A stretch of 54,376 nt of DNA from Paenibacillus dakarensis. GTDB lineage: Bacteria > Bacillota > Bacilli > Paenibacillales > Paenibacillaceae. Below the pieces are notes generated by a model. It was not told where the DNA came from, did not search any database, and saw nothing but the letters and a program-made list of their open reading frames with translations. This document shows, piece after piece, positions 24,045 through 33,457 of this stretch (positions within the stretch are counted from its first letter, which is position 1; each line of letters opens with the position of its first letter). The stretch covers positions 1 through 54,376 of the forward strand of contig NZ_CDSE01000012.1 of assembly GCF_001373415.1 (NCBI RefSeq). The letters are read 5' to 3'. The position numbers were made by a program, and so were the translations under genes.

Positions 24045-24739
24045 AGAAGCTGATGGAGCTCGAGTGGAAAAAGCTGGAGCAAATGAAAGTGCTCGGCGAA
24101 GTGATCGTTTATTTGGTGATTCTTATGTTTCTGCCGGTATTTTTCTTGAAAGTTGTATTTGCCGATTTCGCAATTAATGGTTTTGGGCAAAGCTATTCGG
24201 AAACCATGCCGTTGATGCTGTCGATCCAAATGGGATTTATTATGTTCGGAGCTTCCCTGATTAATCATGTATTTATCGAGGAATATAAGAATAAAACGAT
24301 GTCGCTTTCCTTCGGATACCCGATCAGCCGGCAAAGGCTTGTCATGGCGAAAGCGTTGTTTATCTTTCTTTCCGTTTATGTGTGCACGGTCATCTCCTTT
24401 ATTCTGTCCGGGATCACGACATATGTGTTCGATCAAGTATTTGATATGATTCACGGGCAGCCAACAATAGAGGACTTGATGATATATACAGTTAAGACAG
24501 TCATATATTCCGCTGTGGTTGCGCTTATCAGCCTGATTCCTCTGTTCGTGTTCGGGATTTGGAAGCGTGCAGTCATCCCAGCCGTGATCTGTGCTGTTTT
24601 CCTCATGCAGTTCCCTAATTACACGGGCATGCTTCATATAAACATCAGTACAGATACTATATACGCAATACTGAGCATTTTGGGCGTAATCAGTGTTTAT
24701 TTCTCGGTTAAAAAGGTAAACCAGGTAGGCGATATTTAG
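24041..24739 (+). CDS. ABC-2-type exporter permease
   Basis: 232 residues with six predicted membrane helices and the NHVFIEEYKNKTMSLSFGYPISRQRLV segment that, in BcrB/SpaE-like permeases, couples to the ATPase. Overlaps the ATPase gene by 4 bp. Last gene of the cassette, followed by a strong terminator. Confidence 0.9.
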   Translation: MKKLMELEWKKLEQMKVLGEVIVYLVILMFLPVFFLKVVFADFAINGFGQSYSETMPLMLSIQMGFIMFGASLINHVFIEEYKNKTMSLSFGYPISRQRLVMAKALFIFLSVYVCTVISFILSGITTYVFDQVFDMIHGQPTIEDLMIYTVKTVIYSAVVALISLIPLFVFGIWKRAVIPAVICAVFLMQFPNYTGMLHINISTDTIYAILSILGVISVYFSVKKVNQVGDI

Positions 24740-24761
24740 AGCTAACGAAATCTGCATGAAT

Positions 24762-24800
24762 AAGAAGGACTGCCGGTACTTTTACCGGCAGTCCTTCTTT
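24762..24800. terminator. Bidirectional terminator
   Basis: A perfect 17-bp stem AAGAAGGACTGCCGGTA / TACCGGCAGTCCTTCTT with a 4-nt loop, between the exporter cassette and the convergent glycosidase gene. Confidence 0.93.
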
Positions 24801-24862
24801 GTAAGCACAGCGTAGTGTGTTTTTCTTGATGATTTCATTAAGGACACGAACGGAGGAGCCAG

Positions 24863-26002
24863 CTATTTGCTGTACTTCACAATGATCGCATTGCTGATCT
24901 GACGGCCCGGAGTCGTTAAGTATGAACCGTTGTAATACAATCCGCTGGAAGCACCACCGTCCAGATTCATGGCCTGGTAAGAACCTGCCTGCTTCATGAT
25001 TTCAGCAAGCTGAGGAATGGTTGCCCCGCCTGTAGTTAACAGAATGAGTTTATGATCCTTCGTAATTCCAAGTGCGCTGCGTGCTCCGCCACCGGTGAGA
25101 ATTTTTGGATCCTTAAAGCCTTCATTCTTCAAGTCGAGTGACACCTTGCCGTTAACGACCAATCGCGGACCAGCCTGTACAGCGCCTGTTGATTTTCCTT
25201 GCTGGAAATGTGGTTTGAAGTCTAAACCGCGTACCAATTGGGCGAGGTTATTAGAATCGAATGTGAATACGGTACGTCTGTCTCCAGGGCTGTCCTTCAG
25301 AAGCTTTCCTTTACCAACGATATAGCCGAAAGGACCTTTATAGGAGCCTGTTGTATAAGCAGCGAAGAAGGTACCATTGATTGCTGCTACTGCATTGTTA
25401 CGCTTGGCTATGCTGCGTAAATCTTCAACCTTGCCGATCTGGTTTCCGGCAATTGCAACATCCAGTTCAATCTTAGGATGAAGCAGAGAGATGGTGACGA
25501 TTTGAGTATTGAATGAGCGGGAGCCTACTTTAAAAGTTTTACGGGAGGATACAATAGGCTTTGCGCTTGCTGATGATATTGACCTTCCAGAAAGAACAGG
25601 CAGTTGAACAGAAACGTCTCCTTCGGATAAGAGTAGAGAAGAGGTATTTTTATCCCACTCGATCTTCAGTTTCAAATGCTGGCTGACAAATTGAAGAGGG
25701 ATATATGTAATGCCTGATTCTTGAAAGGGTGCTGCTTTAATAGTCATCTTTTTATCATTGACATAGGCTGTTTTTGTGCCAAGATAGAAAGTTAACTTGT
25801 TCTCATTTTTGATGATATCAATTTTCTTTTGTGCTGAAGAATACTGGACTTTGATTCCCTCATAGCCTTTCAGAACGCCGACAGGAATGAAAGACTGGTT
25901 GCTCTGATCCATATAAGCCAGCATTTTTGGCTGACTTGCAGCGTAAAGTGGTGTGGCAAAAGCGAGTAATGCCAGTAAAACTAATGCAATGTATCTTTTC
26001 AT
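24863..26002 (-). CDS. Secreted phosphodiester glycosidase with stalk domain
   Basis: 379 residues: signal peptide (1-21, ending ATPLYAA), a copper-amine-oxidase-N-like stalk domain (about 30-115), then a phosphodiester glycosidase (NAGPA) domain from about 165 to the end. Motifs: NAVAAINGTFFAA, GPFGYIVGKGK, AGPRLVVNG, GGARSALGITKD and the closing AMNLDGGASSGLYYNG. NAGPA relatives cleave GlcNAc-1-phosphodiesters; bacterial ones act on cell-envelope or phage-derived phosphodiester sugars. Probably works outside the cell on wall polymers. Single gene. Confidence 0.92.
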   Translation of the reverse strand: MKRYIALVLLALLAFATPLYAASQPKMLAYMDQSNQSFIPVGVLKGYEGIKVQYSSAQKKIDIIKNENKLTFYLGTKTAYVNDKKMTIKAAPFQESGITYIPLQFVSQHLKLKIEWDKNTSSLLLSEGDVSVQLPVLSGRSISSASAKPIVSSRKTFKVGSRSFNTQIVTISLLHPKIELDVAIAGNQIGKVEDLRSIAKRNNAVAAINGTFFAAYTTGSYKGPFGYIVGKGKLLKDSPGDRRTVFTFDSNNLAQLVRGLDFKPHFQQGKSTGAVQAGPRLVVNGKVSLDLKNEGFKDPKILTGGGARSALGITKDHKLILLTTGGATIPQLAEIMKQAGSYQAMNLDGGASSGLYYNGSYLTTPGRQISNAIIVKYSK

Positions 26003-26185
26003 TTGTGAAAGAGTCCCCTTTGTTCAAATATGTCACGTAACAACGTGTATAGAGGCTTTATCGGTATCCCTTAAGTGGAAATGTAGTAATTGTCGATAAA
26101 AGGTAACAATTTCTGAGTTAAATGTCGATAAACATTAGAGTGCTGGAAAATATTTGAGGATCAGAGGAACAAAGGAGAGAAATGA

Positions 26186-28321
26186 ATGATCGTTAACAGG
26201 AGAACAACCAAGTTATCTCTAATTATGGTGTTGATGCTGGTAATGGTGTTTCCAAGCAGTGTGTTTGCTGCTAATGGTGATTTAACATCCATTGCTTTTG
26301 ACACGGATGAGAAAGAGATCCATCTTACGGTTACCGAAACGACCAGACAGCTTCGCGTTCTGGCAGCAATTGAAGGATCAAGTGAGAAGAAGGATGTAAC
26401 GAACGAAGCGAGCTGGACCTCTTCCAGCAGCAAAATAGTGAAGGTGGATGGCGGCCTTCTGACTCCGCTCGATAAAGGAACAGCAACCATTACAGCAAAG
26501 TACAAAGGATCGATCGCTGTAGTTAAAGTGATATCAAAATATGCTGCTGAAGAATTCAAGATTGATCAGCCGGCTCTGGTGGAGTACAAGCTCGGAACGG
26601 AAGGCCTGTCAGTCAAAGCTTTAGCGGACCAGAAGAACGATGTTAGTTCGGAAGCCAAGTGGTCCTCTTCGGATGAAGGGGTCATTACTGTAGATAAAGG
26701 GAAATTGAAATTGATAGGCAGAGGGAGCGCAACAATTACTGCTGTATATAAAGGCCTTAGCGCATCCTATAAGGTGAAAGTCATATCGCCTTACGAGAAG
26801 CTTGTTATTGAACCAGATGAGGATCAGGAGCTGCTTGTTGAAGATAAGTCAGTGGAGCTTAAGGTTTACGCGGGAACTTCTAAGTCTGATACAAGGATAG
26901 AGGTGACAGATAAAGCTGAGTTCAAATCTTCCGACAATTCGGTAGCGAGGATCGTTGATGGCAAGCTGGAGCCCGTTGCACTGGGTAAAGCGAAGATAAC
27001 GGCTGCTTACCTGGGTACCACCGCTTCGATAGACGTTTATGTACGTAATCCGTATGAGGCTTTGCTTTTGGATCAGAAGGAATTTATTAATAACCCATTG
27101 ATGTTCCTGAATGAGCAAACGACGATTATGACGAGTGTCCGAAATGCGGCTACGGAGACGATTCCGGTTGCAGGAACCTGGACTTCCTCCAATCCGCTTG
27201 CTGTAACTGCTGATAACGGGAAAATCTCAGCAAAAGCAACAGGAATCTCAACAATTAAAGTGACTTATCGCGGGATCTCAAAAGAATTCAAGGTAACTGT
27301 TCTTCCAACGGTTACAGAGTTCACAGTTGACGGAACTGAACTCAGTATCCTTAAAGGCGAGTCTATACCTGTACCCAAAGTAACAGGTACACTTCTAGAC
27401 CAGGAGAAACAAGATTTTACTAAGGCCGTAAAATGGACAACAAATGAAGATGCAATCGTTACAGTAGACGATGGCAGGATCAGAGGGAAGGCAGAAGGCA
27501 CGGCGACTCTGATCGGAAGAATCGGCAGTAAAGAGGTTGCCGAAGTAACGGTTACTGTTAATGAAAAGGTACTGATTCTTCTGCCAACCATCGAAAATTA
27601 TCAGATAATTACAGGCAAAACTGCAGAGCTGCCTGAGGTGACGGCTGTTTTGGAGAACGGTGAAGAAGAGGATGTGTCAGATGCAGTTGAATGGTCATTG
27701 AGCGGTACGGCTGCAGTAGTTAAAGACGGGCGGATCAAAGGACTTATAAAAGGCTCTACTGTATTGAAAGGCACCTATTTAAACCAATCCATTAAAATAC
27801 CGGTGTATGTGGAGCCGGAGATCGTCAAAATTGTTGTCGATTCTGAAGCCGTTGAGTTAAATCTCAAAAGGACAAAATCGATGAAAGCGACAGGTTATTA
27901 TGCTAACGGGAAAACCGTATCCCTATCCACGAAAATGAATTGGACATCCTCCGACGATTCCGTTGCAGCCGTAACAAAATCTTCGGTCAAGGCTGTTGGG
28001 GAAGGGCAAGCAACAATTAGCGGATCTTACCAGGATATTGAGGTCAGTGTCAAAGTGAACGTTGTGCCTAAATTGACCAAGCTGACAGCAAGTGAGAAAA
28101 AGCTGAGTTTATCACCTGGCGGGACGAAGACTATAATCTTAACTGCAGCTTATGATACAGGCAAAACAAATAAGATAACAAGTGGTGCCGTCTGGACAAG
28201 CAGCAACGGGGCCGTTGCCAAAGTAACCGACGGCAAAATTGAGGCCATAGCTAAAGGAACAGCCAGAATTAAAGCAAAAGTAGATTCCAAGACGGTTACG
28301 ATAACCGTATCGGTTAAATAG
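26186..28321 (+). CDS. Secreted protein with eight Big2-like repeats
   Basis: 711 residues: signal peptide (1-28, FPSSVFAA cut) and then eight tandem bacterial Ig-like (group 2) units of 80-90 residues. Each has the core W-(T/S)-S-S-x-x-x-x-V-x-V-x-x-G, then K/R-G-x-A-T-I-(T/K)-A-x-Y-(K/L)-G. The repeat ends can be counted at KGTATITAKYKG, RGSATITAVYKG, LGKAKITAAYLG, TGISTIKVTYRG, EGTATLIGRIGS, KGSTVLKGTYLN, EGQATISGSYQD and KGTARIKAKVDS. No S-layer, sortase or catalytic domain. A likely envelope spacer or adhesin. ATG has ribosome site AAAGGAGAG. Confidence 0.92.
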   Translation: MIVNRRTTKLSLIMVLMLVMVFPSSVFAANGDLTSIAFDTDEKEIHLTVTETTRQLRVLAAIEGSSEKKDVTNEASWTSSSSKIVKVDGGLLTPLDKGTATITAKYKGSIAVVKVISKYAAEEFKIDQPALVEYKLGTEGLSVKALADQKNDVSSEAKWSSSDEGVITVDKGKLKLIGRGSATITAVYKGLSASYKVKVISPYEKLVIEPDEDQELLVEDKSVELKVYAGTSKSDTRIEVTDKAEFKSSDNSVARIVDGKLEPVALGKAKITAAYLGTTASIDVYVRNPYEALLLDQKEFINNPLMFLNEQTTIMTSVRNAATETIPVAGTWTSSNPLAVTADNGKISAKATGISTIKVTYRGISKEFKVTVLPTVTEFTVDGTELSILKGESIPVPKVTGTLLDQEKQDFTKAVKWTTNEDAIVTVDDGRIRGKAEGTATLIGRIGSKEVAEVTVTVNEKVLILLPTIENYQIITGKTAELPEVTAVLENGEEEDVSDAVEWSLSGTAAVVKDGRIKGLIKGSTVLKGTYLNQSIKIPVYVEPEIVKIVVDSEAVELNLKRTKSMKATGYYANGKTVSLSTKMNWTSSDDSVAAVTKSSVKAVGEGQATISGSYQDIEVSVKVNVVPKLTKLTASEKKLSLSPGGTKTIILTAAYDTGKTNKITSGAVWTSSNGAVAKVTDGKIEAIAKGTARIKAKVDSKTVTITVSVK

Positions 28322-28331
28322 TTATAGCAGG

Positions 28332-28360
28332 ACCGCCTTTCATAAGGAAGGCGGTTTTTT
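28332..28360 (+). terminator. Terminator after the Big2 protein gene
   Basis: ACCGCCTT / AAGGCGGT with an 8-nt loop and TTTTTT, 10 bp after the stop codon. Confidence 0.88.
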
Positions 28361-28443
28361 GCTGAAGAAAATGATTGACTAAATACATGAGATGGGATTG
28401 TATTAAGGTTAAATGAATATAGAGATGAAAGGAGATCTAGTGA

Positions 28444-29208
28444 ATGAATATCGATTTATCAGGTAAAATCGCATTAGTAACCGGTGCAGGAGGTCAACTC
28501 GGCAGGGTGATGGTTCGTACACTTGCAGAATGCGGAGCAAAGGTAGTTATTCATTACCGCAGCAGCCGTGAAAAAGCTGAAGAGTTGAAGAAGGAGATAC
28601 AGGAAATTGGAAGAGATGCGCTTATAGTTCAAGCAGATGTAACGAATTTTTCCTCTGTACTGCAGATGAAGGATGAAGTACTCGCGTATTACGGAGAGCT
28701 TCCACACATCATTGTTGCCAACGCAGTAGAACAGTACATATGGACTTCAGTTCTCGAGCAGTCCCCGTCAGATTATGAAAGCCAGTTTAACTCATGCGTC
28801 ATGCAGAGTGTATATCTTGCGAAGGCATTTGCCCCTGCAATGATTGAACGTAAGGAAGGTCGGATCATTGGTATTAATACAGAATGCTCTATGCAGAACT
28901 TTCCTTCACAATCTGCATATGTTGCCGGTAAACGAGGGATGGATGGTGTCTACCGGGTGCTGGCCAAAGAGATCGGAGAACATGGCATAACAGTGAATCA
29001 AGTTGCACCGGGCTGGACGGTCAGTGATCGCGATCGTGAGAATGGAACAGAGCAAAGCGAGGCTTATGAATCTTCTGTACCCCTTAAGCGCAGGGGAACC
29101 GATCAGGAGATAGCCAATATGGTTGCATTTTTGGCATCGGATTTGGCATCTTTCACTACAGGGGCATATATCCCTGTATGCGGCGGAAATGTTATGCCGT
29201 CAATATAA
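28444..29208 (+). CDS. Short-chain dehydrogenase/reductase
   Basis: 254 residues, classical SDR. The nucleotide-binding TGAGGQLG (about 14-21) is followed by the basic residues R39/R42 that favour NADP(H). ADVT lies at about 65, ANAVE at about 90, and a catalytic Tyr-x-x-x-Lys in SAYVAGKRG (about 160). The catalytic Ser position reads NTECSMQ. FabG-like overall, but the substrate is not predictable. Ribosome site AAAGGAGAT. Monocistronic. Confidence 0.9.
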   Translation: MNIDLSGKIALVTGAGGQLGRVMVRTLAECGAKVVIHYRSSREKAEELKKEIQEIGRDALIVQADVTNFSSVLQMKDEVLAYYGELPHIIVANAVEQYIWTSVLEQSPSDYESQFNSCVMQSVYLAKAFAPAMIERKEGRIIGINTECSMQNFPSQSAYVAGKRGMDGVYRVLAKEIGEHGITVNQVAPGWTVSDRDRENGTEQSEAYESSVPLKRRGTDQEIANMVAFLASDLASFTTGAYIPVCGGNVMPSI

Positions 29209-29212
29209 AAAT

Positions 29213-29252
29213 ACAGAAAAAGATACGAGGTAATCGTATCTTTTTCTGTTTT
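29213..29252. terminator. Terminator after the SDR gene
   Basis: A perfect 16-bp stem ACAGAAAAAGATACGA / TCGTATCTTTTTCTGT with a 5-nt loop. Confidence 0.9.
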
Positions 29253-29361
29253 AATGTAATGATAGAAGTAGGGGCAAATGTCTCCATTTTGGATGAGCGT
29301 CTTGTTCTGATATAATACGTAAATACATAGAAATCCAGATAAAAAAATTGTTGTGGGGGCC

Positions 29362-30447
29362 ATGAAGATTAGCATGAATAAGTTTTACAAAGTGTGTATT
29401 GGTGTCATCTTAGTATTAGTCATTATTTACTTGAGCTCATTAGTTGATTTTATATTCAAACCGATTCTTGCCTTGTTTAGCTTGCTTATTATTGTACCCG
29501 TCTTGTTGTCGGGCTTCCTTTATTATTTACTAAGACCCATTGTAAATTATTTGGAGAAACGAAAACTGAACAGATCCTTGGCGATTTTACTTTTGTATGT
29601 CGTTATTACTATGATTTTGACGGGATTTATTCTTGGCGTCTGGCCGTCATTAAGCACGCAGGTGGAGGCATTAGAGCGAAATGCTCCGCATTTGTTCAAC
29701 GCACTTGCAAATCAGCTTGCGAAGCTGGAAGAATATCCGTTTCTCGCTAATTTATTTCCAGAGGATAAGAACACGCTCACTCAAATTACGGAGTATTTAA
29801 ATAAAGGGTTTGTTTTCCTTTCCAACTATATTACGAGCCTATTCTCCTTCTTCTCTAACTTTGCAATCATTCTCTTCACCTTCCCGATTTTCCTCTACTA
29901 TATGTTAAAAGAGGGCGGGAAATTCGGCCAGAAGATTGTCAGCTTTATGCCGAAGCGGTTCCGTGAAGAGGGAACGGAGACGATGAAGGATATCGACAAG
30001 GCCTTGAGTAACTTTATTGTAGGCAAAGTGTTGGTGAATCTTGCGCTCGGTGTCTTGATGTATATCGGATTTACGATCATTGGACTGCCATACGCATTAC
30101 TTCTGACCGTAATTGCGGTCATTATGAACTTCATTCCTTTTGTGGGGGCCATTTTATCTTCGATTCCCATTGTAATCATTGGATTGGTGGAATCTCCTTC
30201 CGTAGCAATATGGTCGCTTGTCGTCATACTTGTTGCTCAGCAAATTCAAGATAATCTGGTGGCTCCTTATATTTTCGGGAAGCAGCTGGATATACACCCG
30301 TTAACGACGATTATCCTGGTGTTTGCAGGCGGTGATTTATTTGGGATTGTCGGGATCCTTGTTGTCATCCCGGTGTACATGGTAATCAAAATTGTAGTAA
30401 CGAGAGTGTATTTTAGATTTTTCAAGGACCGCTGGGAAGAAGCCTAG
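29362..30447 (+). CDS. AI-2E family transporter (PerM/YtvI type)
   Basis: About 361 residues with eight membrane helices. The family pattern is clear: an N-terminal pair of helices, a long amphipathic region (about 90-150), then FPIFLYYMLKEGGKFGQKIV and the C-terminal block with NFIPFVGAILSSIPIVIIGL and QQIQDNLVAPYIFGKQLDIHPL. Family members are exporters or antiporters; the AI-2 link holds only for TqsA. Start uncertain: GTG 29353, ATG 29362 or ATG 29374 share one GGGGG ribosome site. ATG 29362 is chosen as a compromise. Confidence 0.9.
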   Translation: MKISMNKFYKVCIGVILVLVIIYLSSLVDFIFKPILALFSLLIIVPVLLSGFLYYLLRPIVNYLEKRKLNRSLAILLLYVVITMILTGFILGVWPSLSTQVEALERNAPHLFNALANQLAKLEEYPFLANLFPEDKNTLTQITEYLNKGFVFLSNYITSLFSFFSNFAIILFTFPIFLYYMLKEGGKFGQKIVSFMPKRFREEGTETMKDIDKALSNFIVGKVLVNLALGVLMYIGFTIIGLPYALLLTVIAVIMNFIPFVGAILSSIPIVIIGLVESPSVAIWSLVVILVAQQIQDNLVAPYIFGKQLDIHPLTTIILVFAGGDLFGIVGILVVIPVYMVIKIVVTRVYFRFFKDRWEEA

Positions 30448-30831
30448 TTAAAAATAAAGACATGGCAGTGCGAGGGAGGTTATCCCGGCACTATCATGTC
30501 TTTGTTTTTGTTTATCGCCGCCTTCTCCAATATGTGATTTCTACAAGAACATGAAATACACTCAAAACGCCTTGGCGATCATGCGAGAATTCAGGAAATT
30601 GAAGCACAACAGCAATGGAAGGGAGGATTCGTATCCGCAGCGTCTCCTAAGCCTCAAGTTCTTAGATCCTTTGGAACCACCCAATCTTTGCGTCCTCCAT
30701 GAAGAATATGTAAAGTCCGATTCTTAAAGGGGATGAAAGGGTAATAATTCAGCGAGCTGATGAGCTCCTACATGGTTCAATATGATATCGTCAGATGCTC
30801 ATCCTACTATCGAACTGGAGGCTGAAGGTAC
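30448..30831. other. Intergenic region before the catalase gene
   Basis: Starts with the structured repeat at 30455-30510. The remaining 320 bp show no ORF and hold the catalase promoter. I looked for a PerR/Fur-like dyad or a sigma-B promoter and found no convincing one. Confidence 0.5.
30455..30510 (+). repeat. Dispersed hairpin repeat, copy 1 (also terminator)
   Basis: The outer stem AAAGACATG / CATGTCTTT and an inner AGTGC / GCACT enclose a conserved loop GAGGGAGGTTATCCCG that itself can pair GGGA/TCCC. A T run follows. A second copy with a nearly identical loop lies at 45696-45752. It directly follows the PerM-type gene and probably terminates it. Confidence 0.75.
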
Positions 30832-32892
30832 ATGAACAAGCACGATAATTCGAACAACGAGAACAGATCGACCAAAGATCAGCAGCTGGAGGAATTTAGG
30901 GTTCGTAATGACGGGAAACATATGACTACGAATCAAGGATTGCCTATTTCCGAGGATGAACATTCCCTGAAAGCAGGAGACCGGGGACCAACATTAATGG
31001 AAGATTTTCATTTCAGGGAGAAGATGACTCATTTCGACCATGAACGTATTCCCGAACGCATTGTACATGCAAGAGGGTTTGGCGCTCATGGTTATTTTCA
31101 AGTCTACGAATCCCTGAAAGATTATACAAAAGCGAAGTTTTTACAAGATCCTGCCGTTAAAACACCCGTGTTTGTCCGTTTTTCAACTGTAGCTGGTTCC
31201 AGAGGTTCAGCTGATACAGTGCGGGATGTAAGGGGCTTTGCTACAAAATTTTATACAGAAGAAGGCAACTATGACCTCGTGGGTAACAATATGCCGGTCT
31301 TCTTTATCCAAGATGCTATGAAATTTCCTGACTTTATACATGCCGTGAAACCTGAGCCTCATAATGAAATTCCACAGGCACAGTCTGCACACGATACGTT
31401 CTGGGATTTTGTATCGAATAACACCGAAAGCGCGCATATGGTCATGTGGGCTATGTCTGACCGGTCGCTGCCGCGCAGTTTCCGTATGATGGAGGGATTT
31501 GGTGTACATACGTTCCGGTTCGTTAATGATCAGGGCGTGGCACACTTTGTGAAATTCCATTGGAAGCCTGTTCTCGGTACGCATTCACTGGTATGGGATG
31601 AAACACAAAAGCTGGCAGGTAAAGACCCTGACTTCAATCGCCGGGATCTATGGAATGCTATAGAGACGGGAAACTATCCAGAATACGAGCTTGGCCTCCA
31701 AATAATAAAGGAAGAAGAGGAATTCAATTTTGATTTTGACATTCTTGATCCGACAAAGCTTTGGCCTGAAGAGATTATCCCTATAAAGATTGTTGGAAAG
31801 ATGACTTTAAACCGAAATACGGATAACTTCTTTGCAGAAACAGAGCAGATTGCTTTTCATCCGGGACATGTCGTTCCGGGTATTGATTTTACTAACGATC
31901 CGCTGCTTCAAGGGCGCTTGTTCTCCTATACAGATACACAGCTGTCACGTTTAGGCGGTCCGAATTTCCATGAGATCCCGATTAACCGTCCGATCGTCCC
32001 TGTTCATAACAACCAGCGGGATGGCATGCACCGTATGACGATAAATCCAGGCCAAACAAGCTATCATAAAAATGGTATAGCGAGCAATTCTCCAAGCCCG
32101 CTTTCAGCTGATCAGGGCGGATATGAGCATTATGCTGAAAAGGTAGAGGGACGTAAAATCCAGAAACGCAGCGACAGCTTCAAGGATCACTATAGTCAGG
32201 CTTCTTTATTCTGGAACAGTATGTCTGAAGTAGAGAAAGAGCATATCGTATCTGCATTCCAGTTTGAACTGGGCAAGGTTCAGAGCAAGGTGATCCGTCA
32301 AAATGTTGTGGATATGTTCGCGAACGTTGACGGAGAACTTGCCGCTCGAATTTCAGAAGGAATTGGTACGATAACGCCTGAAGTGAAAAGCGCTGCATCT
32401 ACACAGTCCTCACCAGCTCTTAGTATGTTAAATACGATTAAGTCTCCGCTGACTCGAAAAGTTGCGGTTCTTGTGGGCAATGGTTATCCGGATAAGGCAC
32501 TTTCAAATGTCCTGCAAGCCTTAACGGGTGCGGGAATCGTTCCTGAAATTGTGAGCCCAAAACTCGGAGTTGTAACAAGTGATGGCGTAAGCCGGCTTGA
32601 GGTGCAGCACTCGGTCTTGGGAGCAGACTCTGTACTATTTGATGCAGTGCTTGTTTCGGGGGGACGGCAGAGTGTAGATGAACTGCTTATGGAGCCTAAG
32701 GTGCCGGACTTTATAAAAGAAGCGTATCAACATTTTAAACCAATTGCAGCGATTGGCGAAGGTACTGAGCTTCTGCCGGCAGTTGAAGGACCAGGGATTG
32801 TCGTTTCCTTGGCGAATGATGATCTTCGGATGTTTAATCTAAACTTCATAGACGCTATTTCAGAGCATCGTCATTGGTCAAGATTGATTTAA
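30832..32892 (+). CDS. katE: Large-subunit (clade II) catalase, KatE type
   Basis: 686 residues. Catalase core (about 1-500) with the active-site His in RIVHARGFGAHGYF (about 81), the distal Asn region GNNMPVFFIQDAMKFPD, and the proximal heme Tyr in GRLFSYTDTQLSRLGGPNF (about 365). A linker is followed by a C-terminal DJ-1/PfpI-like flavodoxin-fold domain (about 540-686; KVAVLVGNGYPDKALSNVLQ). The long form with this extra domain defines HPII-type catalases that work at high peroxide and in spores or stationary phase. Ribosome site GGAGGCTG. Monocistronic. Confidence 0.96.
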   Translation: MNKHDNSNNENRSTKDQQLEEFRVRNDGKHMTTNQGLPISEDEHSLKAGDRGPTLMEDFHFREKMTHFDHERIPERIVHARGFGAHGYFQVYESLKDYTKAKFLQDPAVKTPVFVRFSTVAGSRGSADTVRDVRGFATKFYTEEGNYDLVGNNMPVFFIQDAMKFPDFIHAVKPEPHNEIPQAQSAHDTFWDFVSNNTESAHMVMWAMSDRSLPRSFRMMEGFGVHTFRFVNDQGVAHFVKFHWKPVLGTHSLVWDETQKLAGKDPDFNRRDLWNAIETGNYPEYELGLQIIKEEEEFNFDFDILDPTKLWPEEIIPIKIVGKMTLNRNTDNFFAETEQIAFHPGHVVPGIDFTNDPLLQGRLFSYTDTQLSRLGGPNFHEIPINRPIVPVHNNQRDGMHRMTINPGQTSYHKNGIASNSPSPLSADQGGYEHYAEKVEGRKIQKRSDSFKDHYSQASLFWNSMSEVEKEHIVSAFQFELGKVQSKVIRQNVVDMFANVDGELAARISEGIGTITPEVKSAASTQSSPALSMLNTIKSPLTRKVAVLVGNGYPDKALSNVLQALTGAGIVPEIVSPKLGVVTSDGVSRLEVQHSVLGADSVLFDAVLVSGGRQSVDELLMEPKVPDFIKEAYQHFKPIAAIGEGTELLPAVEGPGIVVSLANDDLRMFNLNFIDAISEHRHWSRLI

Positions 32893-33091
32893 ACAAAAAC
32901 AAGTCAATATTAAAGGCGAGAAATGTGGAGCAATCATCATATTTCCCGCCTTTTTTGCGTAGATATACAGGTGATTCAACAGAGCAAAGAAAAAGAAGTA
33001 TTATTTTTTCTTTATTTGCAAGTATGCTAGAATATTCATATTGGTCATTATTAATCAATATGTAAATTTAGTGATAAACATGGAGGGAATT

Positions 33092-33436
33092 ATGGAGCTC
33101 ATTCAACCTACAGAAGTTCAGAGCATGATCGATAAGCTGAAAAATCAAGATCTTTATATACATCTTGAGCTTACAACGGGAGCATATGCCTCCCATCACG
33201 ATATTACTAAGCATCCGGCTGCTAATTTTATTACCAATGCAAAAATCCGTTACTCTCACGGATCCATTTCCGGTCATGAAACATTCCGGGTTGGATTAAA
33301 GATGGAGCATGGCTGGGTTTACGCCGAAGGACTGACTCATTTTGAGCAAAGCGAGACCGAACGACTGATCATGGCAGGTCATGATCGTCAAGGCAAGCTG
33401 GTTGTTGCTTTGCAGTTAAGCAGGGAACCCTTCTAA
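33092..33436 (+). CDS. yojF: YojF family protein (DUF1806)
   Basis: 114 residues from ATG 33092 (ribosome site GGAGGG five bases upstream; the open frame starts earlier but without support). The motifs THHxxxx-type ASHHDITKHPAANFITNAKIRYSHGSI and GLKMEHGWVYAEGLTHFE match the YojF family. In Bacillus, yojF sits in front of bshB2, as here (21 bp apart). The role is unknown; the constant pairing suggests a link to bacillithiol or GlcNAc-malate metabolism. Confidence 0.88.
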   Translation: MELIQPTEVQSMIDKLKNQDLYIHLELTTGAYASHHDITKHPAANFITNAKIRYSHGSISGHETFRVGLKMEHGWVYAEGLTHFEQSETERLIMAGHDRQGKLVVALQLSREPF

Positions 33437-33457
33437 AGAACAGGAGATGAGAAACGA

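Noticed and set aside
24023..24757. 244-codon minus-strand ORF opposite the ABC permease
   Set aside because: Shadow ORF rich in His/Asn without motifs; the plus-strand permease is clearly coding and overlaps its ATPase gene.
30730..30750. Sigma-B promoter for katE (GGGTAA at 30739)
   Set aside because: No GTTT-type -35 at the right distance.
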